Positions 9,929-18,705 of a stretch of 43,258 nucleotides of DNA are shown here, piece by piece. Each line of letters starts with the position of its first letter. Position 1 is the stretch's first letter. The stretch lies in the NCBI GenBank assembly GCA_016777585.1, contig JADHRD010000007.1:1-43258 (forward strand). Reading direction: 5' to 3'. The DNA is from Rhodospirillales bacterium. Lineage in GTDB: Bacteria; Pseudomonadota; Alphaproteobacteria; Rhodospirillales; UBA2165. The notes under the pieces are model-generated. The model searched no databases. It saw nothing but the letters and a program-made list of their open reading frames with translations, and had not been told where the DNA came from. The position numbers were made by a program, and so were the translations under genes.

Positions 9929-10024
9929 ATGAAAAATAAAAAAACAATGGTATTTGTAACGATTCTCGGGCTTTTATCCCTATCTATGTATGTTGGCATC
10001 ATCCTGAGAACGGGTCTCTCATAA
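9929..10024 (+). CDS. Small single-span membrane peptide (31 aa)
   Basis: An ATG-initiated 31-codon frame beginning MKNKKTMVFVTILGLL and ending ILRTGLS. It has a basic N-terminus followed by one hydrophobic helix of about 20 residues, the layout of small cytochrome-oxidase-associated peptides, though I do not recognise a family. It lies 23 bp upstream of the DUF420 gene on the same strand, in the divergent cytochrome oxidase region. There is no strong ribosome binding site, only a purine-rich AT stretch. Chance is possible at this length, but position and composition favour a real gene. Confidence 0.5.
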   Translation: MKNKKTMVFVTILGLLSLSMYVGIILRTGLS

Positions 10025-10047
10025 AAATTTCAAAGGAATAAACTATA

Positions 10048-10491
10048 ATGTTGAGCGTATCTTTATTGCCGCACTTAAATGGACTTCTTAACGCCATTGC
10101 TGCCTGTTTGTTGTTAAGTGGATTTATTTTCATTAAATCTGGGAATCGTCATGCACACCGGCGGTGCATGATTGCGGCATTAATTGTATCTGGTATTTTC
10201 TTGATAAGTTACGTAGCTCATCGTTTCAACGCTCCAATTTTTGTATTTCCTGGTGAGGGTTTGGTGCGCATTTTCTATTATGTTCTTCTGGTTAGCCACG
10301 TCATTTGCGCTATCTTAATCGTTCCGATGGTTATTATTACCGTAATGCGAATAGCAAAAGATAGGATTGCTGCACATAAGAAAATAGCAAAATGGACTTG
10401 GCCAATTTGGATGTACGTTTCTGTAACAGGCATAATAGTTTACTGGATGCTTTATCAGACTTATCCAGCCAAAACAGTCCAACTTTTATAG
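10048..10491 (+). CDS. DUF420 family membrane protein (CtaM/YozB-like)
   Basis: A 147-residue protein with four membrane helices and the DUF420 histidine pattern: PHLNG near residue 9, GNRHAHRRCM near 35, YVAHRFN near 55, VSHVICA near 88 and AHKKIAKWTWPIW near 114. The conserved histidines suggest heme or metal binding. In firmicutes the DUF420 protein CtaM is needed for function of aa3-type oxidases, so a role in heme-copper oxidase assembly is inferred. AAGGA lies about ten bases before the ATG. The next gene starts 10 bp downstream, so they are likely one operon with ctaB. Confidence 0.85.
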   Translation: MLSVSLLPHLNGLLNAIAACLLLSGFIFIKSGNRHAHRRCMIAALIVSGIFLISYVAHRFNAPIFVFPGEGLVRIFYYVLLVSHVICAILIVPMVIITVMRIAKDRIAAHKKIAKWTWPIWMYVSVTGIIVYWMLYQTYPAKTVQLL

Positions 10492-10501
10492 CTGATTATC
10501 C

Positions 10502-11815
10502 ATGCCCAAACAAATAAACTTTTTTTCAAACGTAAATGTATTAAGATGTTGGCTCTTTCTTGCTATATCTTCACTAGCAATTGCCGGCTTATTTGCGGTG
10601 TTTCTTGTTTTATCAAGAATGCCTGGATCAAATAATCTAATAACGTGGCCATTATCATTCTTTGAGAAAGGCTTAGTCGCCCATGTTCTTTTGTCTATAG
10701 TAATATGGTATCTTGCAGTATTTGGCTGCATGATCCAAACAAATCGAAAATCAGTAATTAGCAAAACTGAATTGTTAGGTTTCTTATTCATAGTCAGCGG
10801 CACTATTCTATGCCTAATCCCTTCTGTATCTGATCGTGGGCAACCAACCTTAAATAACTACATTCCTATTATAATCGATGAGCTATTCTATTACGGATTG
10901 GTTGTTGTGGCTATTGGCACTTTAATGTCCGGGTTCAAATTACTCTTTGAGGAAAAACATAACTCGGACCTGCGTGGGGCTTTTTTTCTAATCATATTTG
11001 TAATTATCGCGATAATAATCTCAGGCGTGCAATTAAGAGGTGAACCCTTGAATTACGACTATAATGAAAAACTAGTTTGGGGCGGTGGGCATATTATGCA
11101 GTTTTTTAATGTTACGTTACTAATTATCGCTTGGTCAGTTCTTGGAAATATTTCGAAATCTAGTATTTTTTTTAAAGCTACTATTATGTGGCTCGTAATA
11201 TCAGGGTTAATCAGCCTTAGTTTCTATTTTCTTTGGCCGGCATCTGGTGAGATGCAAACACAATCTTTCACTAACATGCAATATGCATCAGGAGTTTCTA
11301 TTTTAATTTTTTTACCCGCACTGTATGGCGCTATGTGTAATAGTTCCTTTCTTAAATCATTTTGGGATATTAAGACATTTGCTCTTTGGAGTTCGGTAAC
11401 GTTATTTTTTGTTGGTGGAATCTTCGGAATTTTTGTGGATGGGGCAGATACAAGAACACCCGCTCATTATCATGGTATGATCGGCGGTATAAATCTTGCT
11501 TTTATTGGTCTATTTTATAGTATGTTTTTGCCAAAATTAGGCTATGCACCCCTAAAAGGAAAACTGGTTTCCTGCCAAATTGCATTATATGCATTGGGCC
11601 AATTATTATTTATTATTGGTATGTTCATAGCTGGTGGAATGGGCGCTGCACGAAAAGTTATGGGGACAGCAATAGATATGGAAAATTCTCTAGGAATCAT
11701 AGCAGCTAGAGTGCGCGATTTCGGAGGCGGTTTAGCAATTTTAGGTGGTATATTATTTATCTTTATTTGTTTAAAAACTCTCTTTCGCAAGCCAGAGAAA
11801 GAAACAATTAACTAA
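10502..11815 (+). CDS. Orphan heme-copper oxidase subunit I-like membrane protein
   Basis: A 437-residue protein with about twelve hydrophobic helices. It resembles the heme-copper oxidase subunit I fold: H61 in LVAHVLLSIVIW fits the helix II low-spin heme ligand, H197 in WGGGHIMQFFN fits the helix VI position, and H322/H324 in AHYHGMIGGINLAF fit the paired heme ligands of helix X. GMGAARKVMG near residue 380 recalls GMPRRI of true subunit I. The helix VII histidine pair that completes CuB is absent, so it is unlikely to be a normal oxidase. No subunit II or cytochrome c partner is adjacent. It lies between DUF420 and ctaB, suggesting a role in heme or oxidase assembly, or an alternative redox function. 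The function is unknown. Confidence 0.75.
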   Translation: MPKQINFFSNVNVLRCWLFLAISSLAIAGLFAVFLVLSRMPGSNNLITWPLSFFEKGLVAHVLLSIVIWYLAVFGCMIQTNRKSVISKTELLGFLFIVSGTILCLIPSVSDRGQPTLNNYIPIIIDELFYYGLVVVAIGTLMSGFKLLFEEKHNSDLRGAFFLIIFVIIAIIISGVQLRGEPLNYDYNEKLVWGGGHIMQFFNVTLLIIAWSVLGNISKSSIFFKATIMWLVISGLISLSFYFLWPASGEMQTQSFTNMQYASGVSILIFLPALYGAMCNSSFLKSFWDIKTFALWSSVTLFFVGGIFGIFVDGADTRTPAHYHGMIGGINLAFIGLFYSMFLPKLGYAPLKGKLVSCQIALYALGQLLFIIGMFIAGGMGAARKVMGTAIDMENSLGIIAARVRDFGGGLAILGGILFIFICLKTLFRKPEKETIN

Positions 11816-11890
11816 ATAAATATAGATACATTAATTCCTCATCAAGGTTTCTGAGATTTAACAAAAATTACAAAACAAGTAACCAATATA

Positions 11891-12808
11891 GTGACGACCC
11901 AAAAAGATACAGCAAAGTTAACCCTAACAAAAACTGAAATAAAATCAGGTATTCTCGATTATGCAATTCTGCTAAAACCTCGAGTAATGTCCCTAGTCTT
12001 ATTTACAAGTGTTGTAGGCATCGTAATGGCACCAGGTACAATTAATTTATTTACTGCGGTAGCGGCAATTATTTGTATCGGTATGGGAGCTGGCGCTTCT
12101 GGCGCAATTAACATGTGGTATGAAAGAGACCTAGATGGGAAAATGGAACGAACTAGAGAACGGCCAATCCCAGCGGGTCGGATGAACCCAAATAGTGCGC
12201 TTTTATTTGGACTAACCTTAATTATTTTATCAATTACTGCTATGGTATTATTTGTAAATGCTATTGCAGCAATACTTCTTGCCCTCACTATTTTTTATTA
12301 TATTTTTATCTACACCGTTTGGTTAAAGCGGAGAACTCCGCAGAATATTGTCATCGGTGGGGGGTCAGGGGCACTCCCCCCAATGATCGGGTGGGCCTCC
12401 GTTAGTGGCAGCATTAGCCTGGACTCTTTCCTTTTATTTGCGATTATTTTTATGTGGACACCCCCACATTTTTGGGCTTTGGCGCTTTATAGTTCTGGTG
12501 ACTATGAGAAAGCCGGCATTCCAATGATGCCGGCGGTTTTAGGTATTAAAGGAACAAAAAAACTAATGCTGGTTTACTCAATACTTTTATGGCCTCTTAC
12601 AATAAGTCCAACTTTTACAGGCCTTATCACCATTCCCTCTGGAGTTATTATTGGCTTGCTGGGGCTCTGGTTTATCCGCCATGCAATTAAATTGAAGAAC
12701 TCTAATGAATTTGATGAACCGCGAGCCATGTTCAAGTACTCAATATCATACCTTTTTTTAATATTCGTAATATTTTTAGTAGATAGGGGCGTACAAGCTT
12801 ATTTATAA
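11891..12808 (+). CDS. ctaB: Protoheme IX farnesyltransferase (heme O synthase)
   Basis: A 305-residue UbiA-superfamily prenyltransferase with about nine membrane helices. The first aspartate-rich motif is NMWYERDLDGKMERT near residue 78, followed by RPIPAGR; the second loop holds the conserved TPHFWALAL block near residue 195. It transfers a farnesyl group to heme b to make heme o, the precursor of heme a for the aa3 oxidase. The start is a GTG at 11891 with a weak ribosome binding site. No ctaA (heme A synthase) lies in the window. The gene is last in the DUF420/HCO-like group and 16 bp before the M32 carboxypeptidase gene. Confidence 0.96.
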   Translation: MTTQKDTAKLTLTKTEIKSGILDYAILLKPRVMSLVLFTSVVGIVMAPGTINLFTAVAAIICIGMGAGASGAINMWYERDLDGKMERTRERPIPAGRMNPNSALLFGLTLIILSITAMVLFVNAIAAILLALTIFYYIFIYTVWLKRRTPQNIVIGGGSGALPPMIGWASVSGSISLDSFLLFAIIFMWTPPHFWALALYSSGDYEKAGIPMMPAVLGIKGTKKLMLVYSILLWPLTISPTFTGLITIPSGVIIGLLGLWFIRHAIKLKNSNEFDEPRAMFKYSISYLFLIFVIFLVDRGVQAYL

Positions 12809-12824
12809 GCTATGTGATATTATC

Positions 12825-14330
12825 ATGAAATCTTCAAATAAATCCTACAAAGAGCTAGAAGAACATTTCGGACGACTTTTAGCGCTTCGTGAGGCGGCAG
12901 GGCTGTTGCATTGGGATGCATCAACAATGATGCCTAAGGGTATCAATAGTTCTAATGCACGAAGTGAGCAGATTTCGGCTATTGCAACCATTTGCCATGA
13001 AATAATTAACGATAACAAAATATCAGATTTACTAGACGAGGCAGAAAATTTACCCACTTTGACTAATTGGCAAACTTCTAATCTTAGAGAGATGAGGCAT
13101 ATGTGGATACATGAAACTGCTGTCACGAAAGATCTCGTTGAAGCGCTCACTAAAGCCTCAATGAGCTGCGAAGCCCAATGGCGTATATCAAAGGGCGACT
13201 CAGATTATACGACCATCAAGCCATACCTCAAAGAGGTACTCAAGCTCGTAAAGTATTCCGCTTCTAAGAAGTCTGAAGTCTTAAATTGTACTCCATATGA
13301 AGCATTAATGGACCAATATACACCTGGACTAAGAGAGACAACAATCAACCCATTGTTTAAAGATTTTGAAAATTTTTTGCCAGATTTCTTGAGAGCCGTT
13401 CTTGAGAAACAGGCCTCAGAGCCTCAGGTGAATAAACCTACAGGTCCATTCCCAATCCACCAACAGAAGGAACTTGGACATTCATTTATGAAAATGCTTG
13501 GCTTTGATTTTAGAGAGGGTCGCCTTGACGTCAGCTCGCATCCTTTTTCTGGCGGAACCCCCGATGATCTCAGAATTACAACGCGTTACGATCTGAATGA
13601 CTTTACTTCGAGCTTGATGGGAGTATTGCATGAAACCGGGCATGCTTTGTATGAAAAAAACTTACCCAAAGATTGGCGACGTCAACCTGTAGGATTAGCA
13701 AGAGGGATGGACGTTCATGAGAGCCAATCCTTACTCATCGAAATGCAAGCGTGTCGGTCACGAGAGTTTTTATCATTTGCTGTCCCATTGATGAAGAGAG
13801 CTTTTAACTTAAATGGGCCAGAATGGAATACAGAAAATATTTATCGGCTATATACTAAAGTTCAACCAAGCCTAATACGTGTTGATGCCGACGAGGTAAC
13901 TTATTCAGCTCACGTCATATTGCGTTACAATATTGAGAGGTCTCTTATTTTGGAGAAAATGACTCTAGATGATTTACCTGGAATGTGGAACGAGAATATG
14001 AAAAAAATGCTCGGAATAATACCAACTAATCATGAGCTTGGCTGCTTGCAGGATATTCACTGGTTTGATGGCGCTTGGGGATATTTTCCAAGTTATACGC
14101 TTGGGGCTATGAATGCGGCTCAGCTATTCAATTCTGCAGTACGGGAAAAAACTAATATTTTGCCATCCATTAAATGTGGTAACTTCGGACCACTTTATGA
14201 TTGGTTGATTGAAAACATTCATGGCTTGGGATCACTTTATGAAACACCAGAATTACTTGAACGTGCAACAGGCCAACCATTAAATGCAGAAATATTTAAA
14301 CAACATTTGATTTCTAGATATCTAAATTGA
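12825..14330 (+). CDS. M32 family metallocarboxypeptidase (Taq-type)
   Basis: A 501-residue protein of normal length for the M32 family. The zinc motif HETGH (in GVLHETGHALYEKNLP, near residue 266) is followed by MDVHESQSLLIEMQACRS near 300, which supplies the third ligand glutamate. Other family signatures are HPFSGGTPDDLRITTRYD and the C-terminal DIHWFDGAWGYFPSYTLGAM. These cytoplasmic enzymes remove C-terminal residues from peptides with broad specificity. It begins 16 bp after ctaB and may be co-transcribed, though the roles are unrelated. Confidence 0.94.
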   Translation: MKSSNKSYKELEEHFGRLLALREAAGLLHWDASTMMPKGINSSNARSEQISAIATICHEIINDNKISDLLDEAENLPTLTNWQTSNLREMRHMWIHETAVTKDLVEALTKASMSCEAQWRISKGDSDYTTIKPYLKEVLKLVKYSASKKSEVLNCTPYEALMDQYTPGLRETTINPLFKDFENFLPDFLRAVLEKQASEPQVNKPTGPFPIHQQKELGHSFMKMLGFDFREGRLDVSSHPFSGGTPDDLRITTRYDLNDFTSSLMGVLHETGHALYEKNLPKDWRRQPVGLARGMDVHESQSLLIEMQACRSREFLSFAVPLMKRAFNLNGPEWNTENIYRLYTKVQPSLIRVDADEVTYSAHVILRYNIERSLILEKMTLDDLPGMWNENMKKMLGIIPTNHELGCLQDIHWFDGAWGYFPSYTLGAMNAAQLFNSAVREKTNILPSIKCGNFGPLYDWLIENIHGLGSLYETPELLERATGQPLNAEIFKQHLISRYLN

Positions 14331-14360
14331 TAAGAAAATAAGTTTTCACGGCGGACTACC

Positions 14361-14387
14361 TTGCGACATATACTATCGAGGTATAAT
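14361..14387 (+). promoter_or_regulatory. Candidate promoter for thrC
   Basis: A perfect TATAAT at 14382-14387 with TTGCGA at 14361-14366, spaced 15 bp (shorter than the ideal 17). It lies about 40 bp upstream of the thrC start in the 95-bp gap after the M32 gene. No leader peptide or riboswitch is visible in this short gap. Confidence 0.4.
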
Positions 14388-14425
14388 CTGATGCGGAGCG
14401 AAAGTATCTGGTTTGGAGAATTTAT

Positions 14426-15841
14426 TTGAAATACATTAGTACACGTTCAGGCGCTCCTGATTTAGATTTTGAAGGCGTTTTGCTTACGGGCCTGGCACGT
14501 GACGGGGGTTTGTATGTTCCTGAGAATTGGCCTCAATTTTCTAAGGATGATATTAAGAATTTACGTGGATTAACTTACTCAGAAGTCGCTGTAAAAGTTA
14601 TACAACCATTTGTGAGAGATGTAATTCCCGACTTTGACCTTAAAGCCCTTGTTAAAGACACTTATCAACAATTCAATCATAGTGCCACAGCTCCAATTAA
14701 ACAATTGGGGCCTAATCAATGGTTAACTGAATTATTCCACGGACCAACATTAGCTTTTAAAGACTATCCACTGCAACTGGTGGGCCGTTTGTTTGATTAT
14801 ATTCTAAAGAAACGTAAAAATAAAATTACTATTATTGGTGCAACCTCAGGCGATACAGGGTCGGCCGCGATAGAAGCTTGTAAAGATAAAAAATCAATTG
14901 ACGTATTTATAATACATCCCAAGAATAGAGTTTCAGAAGTGCAACGCCGTCAAATGACGACCGTCAAATCATCAAACATACATAATATTGCGTTAGATGG
15001 AACATTTGATGACTGCCAGGATATGGTAAAAGACCTTTTCGCTGATCAAGTTTTCAGAGATAAACATAATCTTTCCGCAGTGAATTCAATTAATTGGGCT
15101 AGGATCATGGCACAAATTGTTTACTACTTCTGGACAGCTGTTTCACTGGGGGCGCCAGACCGTAAATTTATTTATGCTGTACCTACTGGTAACTTTGGAA
15201 ATGTTTATGCTGGATATGCAGCAAAAAAGATGGGGCTCCCAATAGATAGGTTTATCATAGGTTCAAATGAGAATAACATTTTAACCCGTTTCTTTGCCCC
15301 AGATAACATAAAAGGCAGAATGTCAATGTCACCAGTCGTAAAAACATTAAGCCCCAGCATGGATATTCAAGTCTCCAGTAACTTTGAGCGTCTATTGTTT
15401 GATAGTCTAGATCGCGATGGGAAAGCGGTTGCCAATGCTCTTGAAGCATTCAGGAAAAATCAAACTATAGAATTTGGAGAACAATCTTGGTCTGAGATGT
15501 CCAAAATCTTTGAAGGAATAAGTCTTAGTGATGAAGAAACCAAAGCTTCGATTATGAATATTTACAACTCGACGGGGGAATTACTTGACCCTCATAGTGT
15601 CATAGGATTGATGGCTGGCAGGAAAGCAAAAAATATAAATGATAATATCATAGTAAGTTTAGCAACGGCACACCCGGCTAAGTTTCCTGATACTGTAAAC
15701 AAGGCTACTAGCATCTACCCCAATCTTCCGGCCCATCTTTCTGACCTCTTTGATCGTGATGAAAATTTCACAGAATTACCAAATAATATTGATACTATTC
15801 GTGACTACATAAATAAAAAAATTAGTGAAAGAAGTGCATAA
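14426..15841 (+). CDS. thrC: Threonine synthase
   Basis: A 471-residue PLP enzyme of the long threonine synthase type (N-terminus KYISTRSGAPDLDFEGVLLTGLARDGGLY). The PLP lysine is in GPTLAFKDYPLQL near residue 113, the phosphate-binding loop is GATSGDTGSAAIEA near 140, and VPTGNFGNVYAGY is near 255. It converts O-phospho-L-homoserine to threonine in the cytoplasm. The start is a TTG with TTTGGAG upstream; there is no nearby in-frame ATG and the conserved N-terminus begins here. The stop codon abuts the ATG of the M16 peptidase gene, a pairing seen in many alphaproteobacteria. Confidence 0.96.
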   Translation: MKYISTRSGAPDLDFEGVLLTGLARDGGLYVPENWPQFSKDDIKNLRGLTYSEVAVKVIQPFVRDVIPDFDLKALVKDTYQQFNHSATAPIKQLGPNQWLTELFHGPTLAFKDYPLQLVGRLFDYILKKRKNKITIIGATSGDTGSAAIEACKDKKSIDVFIIHPKNRVSEVQRRQMTTVKSSNIHNIALDGTFDDCQDMVKDLFADQVFRDKHNLSAVNSINWARIMAQIVYYFWTAVSLGAPDRKFIYAVPTGNFGNVYAGYAAKKMGLPIDRFIIGSNENNILTRFFAPDNIKGRMSMSPVVKTLSPSMDIQVSSNFERLLFDSLDRDGKAVANALEAFRKNQTIEFGEQSWSEMSKIFEGISLSDEETKASIMNIYNSTGELLDPHSVIGLMAGRKAKNINDNIIVSLATAHPAKFPDTVNKATSIYPNLPAHLSDLFDRDENFTELPNNIDTIRDYINKKISERSA

Positions 15842-17098
15842 ATGACTGTTGAAATGACTCAACTTGATAATGGAATACGAATAATATCCAACTCCATGCA
15901 AAATCTTGAAACAGTGTCCGTCGGAGCATGGGTATCAGCAGGAACGCGTCATGAAGAAGCTAATGAGAATGGTATTTCACATTTGTTGGAACATATGGCC
16001 TTTAAAGGAACAAAGAGACGCTCAGCCCTCCAAATTGCAGAGGAAATTGAGGCTGTTGGTGGAAATATTAATGCGTATACGTCGAGGGAGAATACAGCGT
16101 ATTACGCAAAAGTTTTAAAAGAAGATGTCGGATTAGCCTTAGATATAATATCTGATATCCTTCAATTTTCAATAATGGCGGCGGATGAAGTTGAACGAGA
16201 GCGTAAAGTCGTAATTCAGGAGATAAATCAAACAAAGGATACCCCAGACGACATAATATTTGACTATTTTCAAGAGACAGCCTTCCCAAATCAGTCTATA
16301 GGTCGACCAGTCCTCGGAGTTGAAGATATTGTCTCTAAATTATCAGGCAAAACCATTTTAAATTATATGAAATCACAATATTCTTACTCACAAATTACCA
16401 TCGCGGCTGCCGGTAATTTAAATCATGTCGCATTGGTAAAAAGTGTTGAAGAACTTTTTTATGAATTATCATCTAAACACACGCAAGCGACTGAGCCCGC
16501 AAACTATGTCGGGGGCGATTACAGAGAACATAGGGAATTAGAACAAGTTCATGTTTTGATTGGGTTTAATGGAGTTTCCTATGACGATCCAGATTATTAT
16601 GCACTATTAGTTTTATCCATGCTTTTAGGCGGTGGCATGTCATCGCGTTTATTCCAGGAAGTGCGAGAGAAACGAGGACTAGCTTATAACATATATAGCT
16701 TCGCATCAAATTTTGACGATGGCGGCATTTTTGGTATTTATGCGGGTACAGGAGAAAACCAAGTAAACGAATTAATACCTGTCGTTTGCAACGAACTAAA
16801 TCAATTAACACGTCATATCCAAAATACAGAACTTGCTCGAGCTCAAGCTCAATTAAAAGCATCAATATTAATGAATCTGGAGAGTTCCTCATATCGGGCT
16901 GAGCAAATTGCTCGGCAATTGCAAATATATGGAAGAGTTATAAAAACCGAAGAAATTATAAATAATATTAATCGTGTTAGTATCACAGATTTAACAAAAA
17001 CTGCCGCAAGGTTATTGAGCAGTAAGCCAACTTTAGTAGGTATTGGACCAATTAAAAAAATAGAGAGCCTCGAAACACTCAGTTCAAGGCTAAACTAG
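15842..17098 (+). CDS. M16 family zinc peptidase (mitochondrial processing peptidase-like)
   Basis: A 418-residue protein with the inverted zinc motif HLLEH (H47, E50, H51) followed by MAFKGT, and the downstream glutamate in REREKVV-type sequence (ERERKVVIQEINQ, near residue 120). The second M16 half-domain carries the glycine-rich LLGGGMSSRLFQEVREKRGLAY near 265, the substrate-binding loop of PepR/MPP-beta relatives. Members cleave presequence-like or short peptides. The ATG follows the thrC stop directly. Its own stop codon overlaps that of the convergent yqgE gene in a shared CTAG. Confidence 0.93.
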   Translation: MTVEMTQLDNGIRIISNSMQNLETVSVGAWVSAGTRHEEANENGISHLLEHMAFKGTKRRSALQIAEEIEAVGGNINAYTSRENTAYYAKVLKEDVGLALDIISDILQFSIMAADEVERERKVVIQEINQTKDTPDDIIFDYFQETAFPNQSIGRPVLGVEDIVSKLSGKTILNYMKSQYSYSQITIAAAGNLNHVALVKSVEELFYELSSKHTQATEPANYVGGDYREHRELEQVHVLIGFNGVSYDDPDYYALLVLSMLLGGGMSSRLFQEVREKRGLAYNIYSFASNFDDGGIFGIYAGTGENQVNELIPVVCNELNQLTRHIQNTELARAQAQLKASILMNLESSSYRAEQIARQLQIYGRVIKTEEIINNINRVSITDLTKTAARLLSSKPTLVGIGPIKKIESLETLSSRLN

Positions 17099-17673
17099 GC
17101 ATGGCCCGCTTGACCTGATAACATCACAGGATTAATTCCAATTTTTGCAATCGATTTCTCCCACTTTGACTTTTGGTCAGATCCAAATAATAATTCATTA
17201 TCTGCTGGCGCCTGAAGCCACCCATTAGCCCTAATTTCTTCATCAAGTTGTCCAGGTGACCAACCTGCATATCCAAGGGCGAGAAGGGATTTTCTGGGGC
17301 CATCCCCTTTTGCAATCGCTTTCAAGATGTCCATTGTGGCAGTAAGAAAGATGTTTTCATCAACTTCTATGGTTCCCTCTTGTTTAAAGTCATTAGTATG
17401 GAGAACAAATCCGCGACCCACTTCAACCGGGCCACCAAAATGAATTGGTAAATCCATGGATGTAGGAATTTCCTCAATTTCTAATTGCTCAAGTAACTCT
17501 TGAAAGGATATACCTGCCATAACGTGATTAAGTATAAGTCCCATAGCTCCGTCTTCAGAATGGGCACAAATATAAATTACTGTTTTGTAAAAGCGCTCAT
17601 CAATCATTCCAGGCATAGCAATCAAAAGCTGGCCGGTAAAATATAGCTCTTCTTCAATTTTTTTGTTTTTCAT
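17095..17673 (-). CDS. YqgE/AlgH family protein (DUF179)
   Basis: About 192 residues matching the YqgE/AlgH family: LLIAMPGMIDERFYKTVIYIC at the start, GAMGLILNHVM, PIHFGGPVEVGRGFVLH in the middle and LALGYAGWSPGQLDEEIRANGWL toward the end. The family fold is known but the function is not, despite the old link to alginate regulation. The open frame begins at a TTG (17691), but the ATG at 17673 has GAGA at good spacing and gives the usual N-terminus, so I use it. It is convergent with the M16 peptidase gene and shares the palindromic stop CTAG with it. Confidence 0.92.
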   Translation of the reverse strand: MKNKKIEEELYFTGQLLIAMPGMIDERFYKTVIYICAHSEDGAMGLILNHVMAGISFQELLEQLEIEEIPTSMDLPIHFGGPVEVGRGFVLHTNDFKQEGTIEVDENIFLTATMDILKAIAKGDGPRKSLLALGYAGWSPGQLDEEIRANGWLQAPADNELLFGSDQKSKWEKSIAKIGINPVMLSGQAGHA

Positions 17674-17888
17674 AAATATTTCTCTAAACAAGCCTGATCA
17701 CTTAACTATCAAAATTCACAAATAACAAATACTTATTTCTAAAAATTACTTTATAGACGCAATTCTTTTGGTTTATAAACCGCATTAAATGATCGTTCGT
17801 ATAAAAAATTATGAAAGGTGTCTTATTTTAAGAATTTTTTTTTATAAAATTACAGTTTTAAATATAGCTGATCAGATTGGAACGATTA

Positions 17889-18683
17889 ATGTACTTCCGA
17901 CGGATAACGTCATGTTTTGCTTTAGCAATATTATTGATTACGGTAGATCCCAAACATTGTCTATCAGACATCTTTAATGGACTTGAGGTCAATTACCAAA
18001 CTCAATGGGGTAATGCACAAATCGGTAATTTTAAAATTAAGACAGAGGAAAATAATAACAAAATTAAATTCCAGATAGAAAGTCGCTCTGAAGGGGCAAT
18101 AAGTATCTTTTATGACTATAAAAGTAATGTAGTTGGTACTTCTGTAAAACATAATCAAAATTGGCACTCAAACTCGTATACTGTTAACTCGATCTACAAT
18201 AATAAAAGGTATTATTCCAGCATACGTTGGGATCAGAATAAGAGGAAATTTTTTAAAAAGATTGAGCCTCCAATAGATCTAAAGAAAGTTTATGATATTC
18301 CTCCCTCGACACTAGAAAATGCCATTGATCCCATAACTGGGCTCATGCGAGTTCTTGACCAAATTAATTATCATCAATCATGCAATTTAATGCTGAATAT
18401 TTTTGATGGAAGACGACGTTACAATTTAGAGACTAAATCGTTAGGTAAAGAGTTCTTGATCAATGACCGACCTAACTCTTTTACGGGACAAACCCTTCTT
18501 TGTGGTGTAAAAATTTCTCCAATTGGTGGGCACCGTTTAGAATCAAAATGGAAACCCGAGACTGATAAATTTTCAGATATTAAGATTTTTTTTGGTGTGA
18601 TAAACGGTAGTACCTATTTACCCGTTAGAATAGTTTTAGACAGATGGTTTGGAACAATTATAGTGCGAATGTTGAAAAGTTAG
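17889..18683 (+). CDS. Secreted DUF3108 domain protein
   Basis: About 264 residues. A signal-peptide-like N-terminus (MYFRRITSCFALAILLITV, then CLSDIF) is followed by a beta-rich domain matching DUF3108: YQTQWGNAQIGNFKIKTE, NIFDGRRRYNLE near residue 175, and a C-terminal LPVRIVLDRWFGTIIVRML. The domain is thought to be periplasmic; function unknown. The frame opens at a TTG (17877), but the ATG at 17889 gives a proper signal peptide and is preferred. It lies 22 bp upstream of the DsbD-like gene, suggesting an operon linked to envelope protein folding. Confidence 0.82.
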   Translation: MYFRRITSCFALAILLITVDPKHCLSDIFNGLEVNYQTQWGNAQIGNFKIKTEENNNKIKFQIESRSEGAISIFYDYKSNVVGTSVKHNQNWHSNSYTVNSIYNNKRYYSSIRWDQNKRKFFKKIEPPIDLKKVYDIPPSTLENAIDPITGLMRVLDQINYHQSCNLMLNIFDGRRRYNLETKSLGKEFLINDRPNSFTGQTLLCGVKISPIGGHRLESKWKPETDKFSDIKIFFGVINGSTYLPVRIVLDRWFGTIIVRMLKS

Positions 18684-18705
18684 ATGTAAGGTGAAATTAA
18701 AATAA

